In this document: positions 7,188 through 8,572 of the stretch, in pieces
Layout of the letters: each line of letters opens with the position of its first letter
How positions within the stretch are numbered: the first letter of the stretch is position 1
NCBI GenBank assembly: GCA_002505355.1
Contig: DAUW01000118.1
Location: 1 to 8,572 of the forward strand
From: Euryarchaeota archaeon UBA229
Lineage (GTDB): Archaea; Thermoplasmatota; Poseidoniia; Poseidoniales; Poseidoniaceae
DNA: 8,572 bases
Reading direction: 5' to 3'
Position numbers and translations under genes: made by a program
The notes under the pieces: generated by a model
What the model was told of the DNA's origin: nothing
What the model saw: the letters and a program-made list of their open reading frames with translations, nothing else
The model's database searches: none

Positions 7188-7190
7188 ACA

Positions 7191-7198
7191 ATCACCTT
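7191..7198 (-). promoter_or_regulatory. Ribosome-binding site of the tatC-like gene
   Basis: AAGGTGAT directly follows the stop codon of the upstream gene (TGA at 7198-7200) and ends three bases before TTG 7187. It matches the archaeal consensus GGAGGTGATC well. It favours the TTG 7187 start and implies that the two genes are translated from one message. Confidence 0.6.
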
Positions 7199-8148
7199 CA
7201 CACAAGGTCAAGGTATTCTTTTGGCGCTCTAGCTTGCACTACTGTTCGATAAACACCAAAAATTGCCCAAAGCATCAGCATGCCCGTCAGCAACACAATA
7301 CCCCATGACTGCGATGAGTCAATCGACCAAGCGAACACCAGAATTGCGATGACCGATAGAATGCCACGCCTAACTCCTTGTGGTACTGCTAGACTCATGT
7401 CTAGGTGTGGTGGTCCACCGCCGAAGCGTCGCTCATAAAATTCACCTTGGACGACAGCACCAATGATGATTATTGATAGAGTCGTCCAGTAAAACAAATT
7501 ACCGTTGTTGAAGAAATCGTCTGCGATACCTTCTTGCCGAGCCGCTTCGAGTGCTGCTGGGTCCTCATCAGCAACAAATAGTGAGTCATAGTCACCCACG
7601 CTAATGGTTCGCAACTGGAGGTTTTCTTCATCATCTTGATAGGTAGAGTCTGGAGCACTGATTGAGAAGGATAGTATATTCCACAAATCTCCACCATCAA
7701 ATTGACCATTGCCATTTACCGCATTGCCCACTAACTGAAAGGAGACGCTGCCAACATCTGAATCTGGAGCTGTCCAAGTTATGACCCAATTATTTCCTGG
7801 CGCAGATTGAGAAAGTGCTCCTGGTTCGTCAGGTACGGTCTGCGATCCCTCACCGGGTGTCAGGGTTCCAGAATTGTAATCCCATAGCAGATAGCCGCCT
7901 TCACCGTTAGATGCGTGTTGTAAAGTTATAGTGAAATCGTAACTTTCTCCAATTGAATATGACCGTGGGACACCGGCAATAGAAACGACTACTTCAGTGG
8001 ATGGTGCTCCATCTCCGTGACATGTGCAGCCTGTATCAATTACCAGATCCGAGCCATTTTTCCATGGGGGACCATTAGGGTTTGCGATAACTGGTGCTAC
8101 CAGTAATAATGCTAGAATTGCAATTATTAAGCGTGGCTTCATGTTCAC
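7198..8148 (-). CDS. Exported membrane-anchored protein with CXCH motif and Reeler/choice-of-anchor-V-like domain
   Basis: This 316-residue protein has a signal peptide (MKPRLIIAILALLLVAPVIA, from residue 3). A motif GCTCHG follows at about residues 40-45. A beta-rich domain then runs to about residue 165 with patterns such as GYLLWD, VITWTAPDSDVG and VGNAVNGNGQFDGGD. These resemble Reeler or choice-of-anchor-V domains, which often carry a CxxCH near their start. Here the cysteines are one residue apart (Cys-Thr-Cys-His), so covalent haem binding is uncertain; copper or another metal is possible. Three membrane segments lie in the last 100 residues (about 220-236, 262-277 and 281-300). GTG 8148 is chosen because GGTGAG sits six bases upstream; ATG 8142 is the alternative. 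It is the first gene of the run with tatC and the protease. Its function is not known. Confidence 0.75.
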   Translation of the reverse strand: MNMKPRLIIAILALLLVAPVIANPNGPPWKNGSDLVIDTGCTCHGDGAPSTEVVVSIAGVPRSYSIGESYDFTITLQHASNGEGGYLLWDYNSGTLTPGEGSQTVPDEPGALSQSAPGNNWVITWTAPDSDVGSVSFQLVGNAVNGNGQFDGGDLWNILSFSISAPDSTYQDDEENLQLRTISVGDYDSLFVADEDPAALEAARQEGIADDFFNNGNLFYWTTLSIIIIGAVVQGEFYERRFGGGPPHLDMSLAVPQGVRRGILSVIAILVFAWSIDSSQSWGIVLLTGMLMLWAIFGVYRTVVQARAPKEYLDLV

Positions 8149-8154
8149 GTTAGT

Positions 8155-8160
8155 CTCACC
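8155..8160 (-). promoter_or_regulatory. Ribosome-binding site of the CXCH protein gene
   Basis: GGTGAG on the minus strand lies six bases before GTG 8148 and twelve before ATG 8142. The spacing favours the GTG start. Confidence 0.5.
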
Positions 8161-8195
8161 TAATTTTTTCAGACATTGCACACCTTTGAACATTA

Positions 8196-8206
8196 CCTAA
8201 TTATGG
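8196..8206 (-). promoter_or_regulatory. Possible TATA-containing promoter for the CXCH protein-tatC-protease run
   Basis: CCATAATTAGG on the minus strand, in the gap after the transhydrogenase gene, holds an ATAATTA core. Transcription would start near 8174 and give a leader of about 26 bases carrying the GGTGAG site. The assignment rests on position and AT content only. Read-through from the transhydrogenase gene is also possible, since no strong T-run terminator is seen in the gap. Confidence 0.35.
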
Positions 8207-8221
8207 CAGAAAATGTGTTCA

Positions 8222-8572
8222 TCAGGACTCCTTTATTGCGTTGTTTAACTCAGTCATCATTTTCTTGCCATCACCAAACATCATCATGGTTTTGTCTAAG
8301 TAAAACAAGTCATTGTCAACACCTGCATAACCAACTGATAGAGAACGTTTGATAATAACGACTGTTCTCGCCGCATCAGCATCGATTATAGGCATACCAG
8401 CTAACGGACCTTCGCCACTACGTGCCGCCGGATTAGTGGTATCATTTGCACCAATGACCAAAGCAACATCACAATCTGGGAATTCTGGGTTAATCTCATC
8501 CATCTCTATTAGTTGTTCATATGGAACATTTGCTTCTGCCAGTAACACGTTCATGTGTCCAGGCATTCTACC
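8222..8572 (-). CDS. pntB: NAD(P) transhydrogenase subunit beta, C-terminal fragment (cut by window edge)
   Basis: PntB is the membrane subunit of the proton-translocating transhydrogenase, which uses proton motive force to pass hydride from NADH to NADP+. Only the last 116 codons are in view, all within the cytoplasmic NADP(H)-binding domain III. Diagnostic blocks are GRMPGHMNVLLAEANVPY, INPEFPDCDVALVIGANDTT, NPAA, GMPIIDADAARTVVIIKRS, GYAGVDNDLFY and TMMMFGDGKKM. These match PntB almost residue for residue. The reading frame stays open to the right edge, so the 5' part (membrane domain II) and presumably pntA lie outside. The gene ends with TGA at 8222-8224, 73 bases before the next gene's start, on the same strand. 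It fits an aerobic or energy-flexible lifestyle with NADPH supply linked to the membrane potential. Confidence 0.95.
   Translation of the reverse strand, partial: GRMPGHMNVLLAEANVPYEQLIEMDEINPEFPDCDVALVIGANDTTNPAARSGEGPLAGMPIIDADAARTVVIIKRSLSVGYAGVDNDLFYLDKTMMMFGDGKKMMTELNNAIKES

Noticed and set aside
7188..7211. A longer tatC start at TTG 7211, giving an N-terminal CEGDC that mirrors the CDSDC loop
   Set aside because: The extra codons contain the AAGGTGAT ribosome-binding site and overlap the upstream gene; the apparent cysteine repeat is an artefact.
1..8572. CRISPR arrays, tRNA genes, insertion sequences or prophage remains
   Set aside because: No regularly spaced repeats, cloverleaf-like segments, transposase motifs or terminal inverted repeats were seen on either strand.

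Overview
The window looks like a piece of a marine euryarchaeal genome. The best guess is the Marine Group II / Poseidoniales type of Thermoplasmatota; this is inferred from gene content, not from a marker tree. The archaeal signs are a 7S-type SRP RNA with helix 6 and helix 8, a double-length tRNA-splicing endonuclease, an archease, TATA boxes placed for leaderless or short-leader transcripts, and ribosome-binding sites of the GGTGA(T) type. Base composition is moderately AT-rich. Genes are packed tightly, and no protein-gene-free stretch is longer than the SRP RNA itself.

Layout, left to right. (1) Bases 1-301, plus strand: the SRP RNA, a complete or nearly complete molecule at the window edge. 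(2) Bases 302-2857, minus strand: a three-gene run read right to left. It holds a winged-helix regulator with three C-terminal TerB-like repeats, then a PfkB/RfaE-type sugar kinase with eroded signature motifs, then archease, whose stop codon touches the 3' end of the SRP RNA. (3) Bases 2858-2945: a divergent promoter region with one near-symmetric TATA box. (4) Bases 2946-4037, plus strand: tRNA-splicing endonuclease EndA. (5) Bases 4034-8148, minus strand: a three-gene run read right to left. It holds an exported, membrane-anchored protein with a CXCH motif, then a TatC-like translocase with a cysteine-bearing C-terminal extension, then a membrane-anchored M6-type metalloprotease. The protease and EndA overlap tail to tail by four bases. 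(6) Bases 8222-8572, minus strand: the C-terminal end of the beta subunit of the proton-translocating NAD(P) transhydrogenase, cut by the right edge.

How the genes may work together. EndA cuts tRNA introns, and archease activates the RtcB ligase that joins the halves, so both ends of tRNA splicing are represented within 4 kb. SRP RNA and TatC are core parts of the two membrane-targeting routes (Sec/SRP and Tat). The protease and the CXCH protein are both predicted exported, membrane-anchored proteins.

The most unusual point is the tail of the TatC-like protein. It resembles the N-terminal cysteine domain of heterodisulfide reductase subunit A (HdrA). With the adjacent CXCH protein and a cysteine pair in the first outward loop of TatC, it suggests a redox-linked export unit. 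That interpretation is inference; the cysteines and the gene order are read directly from the sequence.
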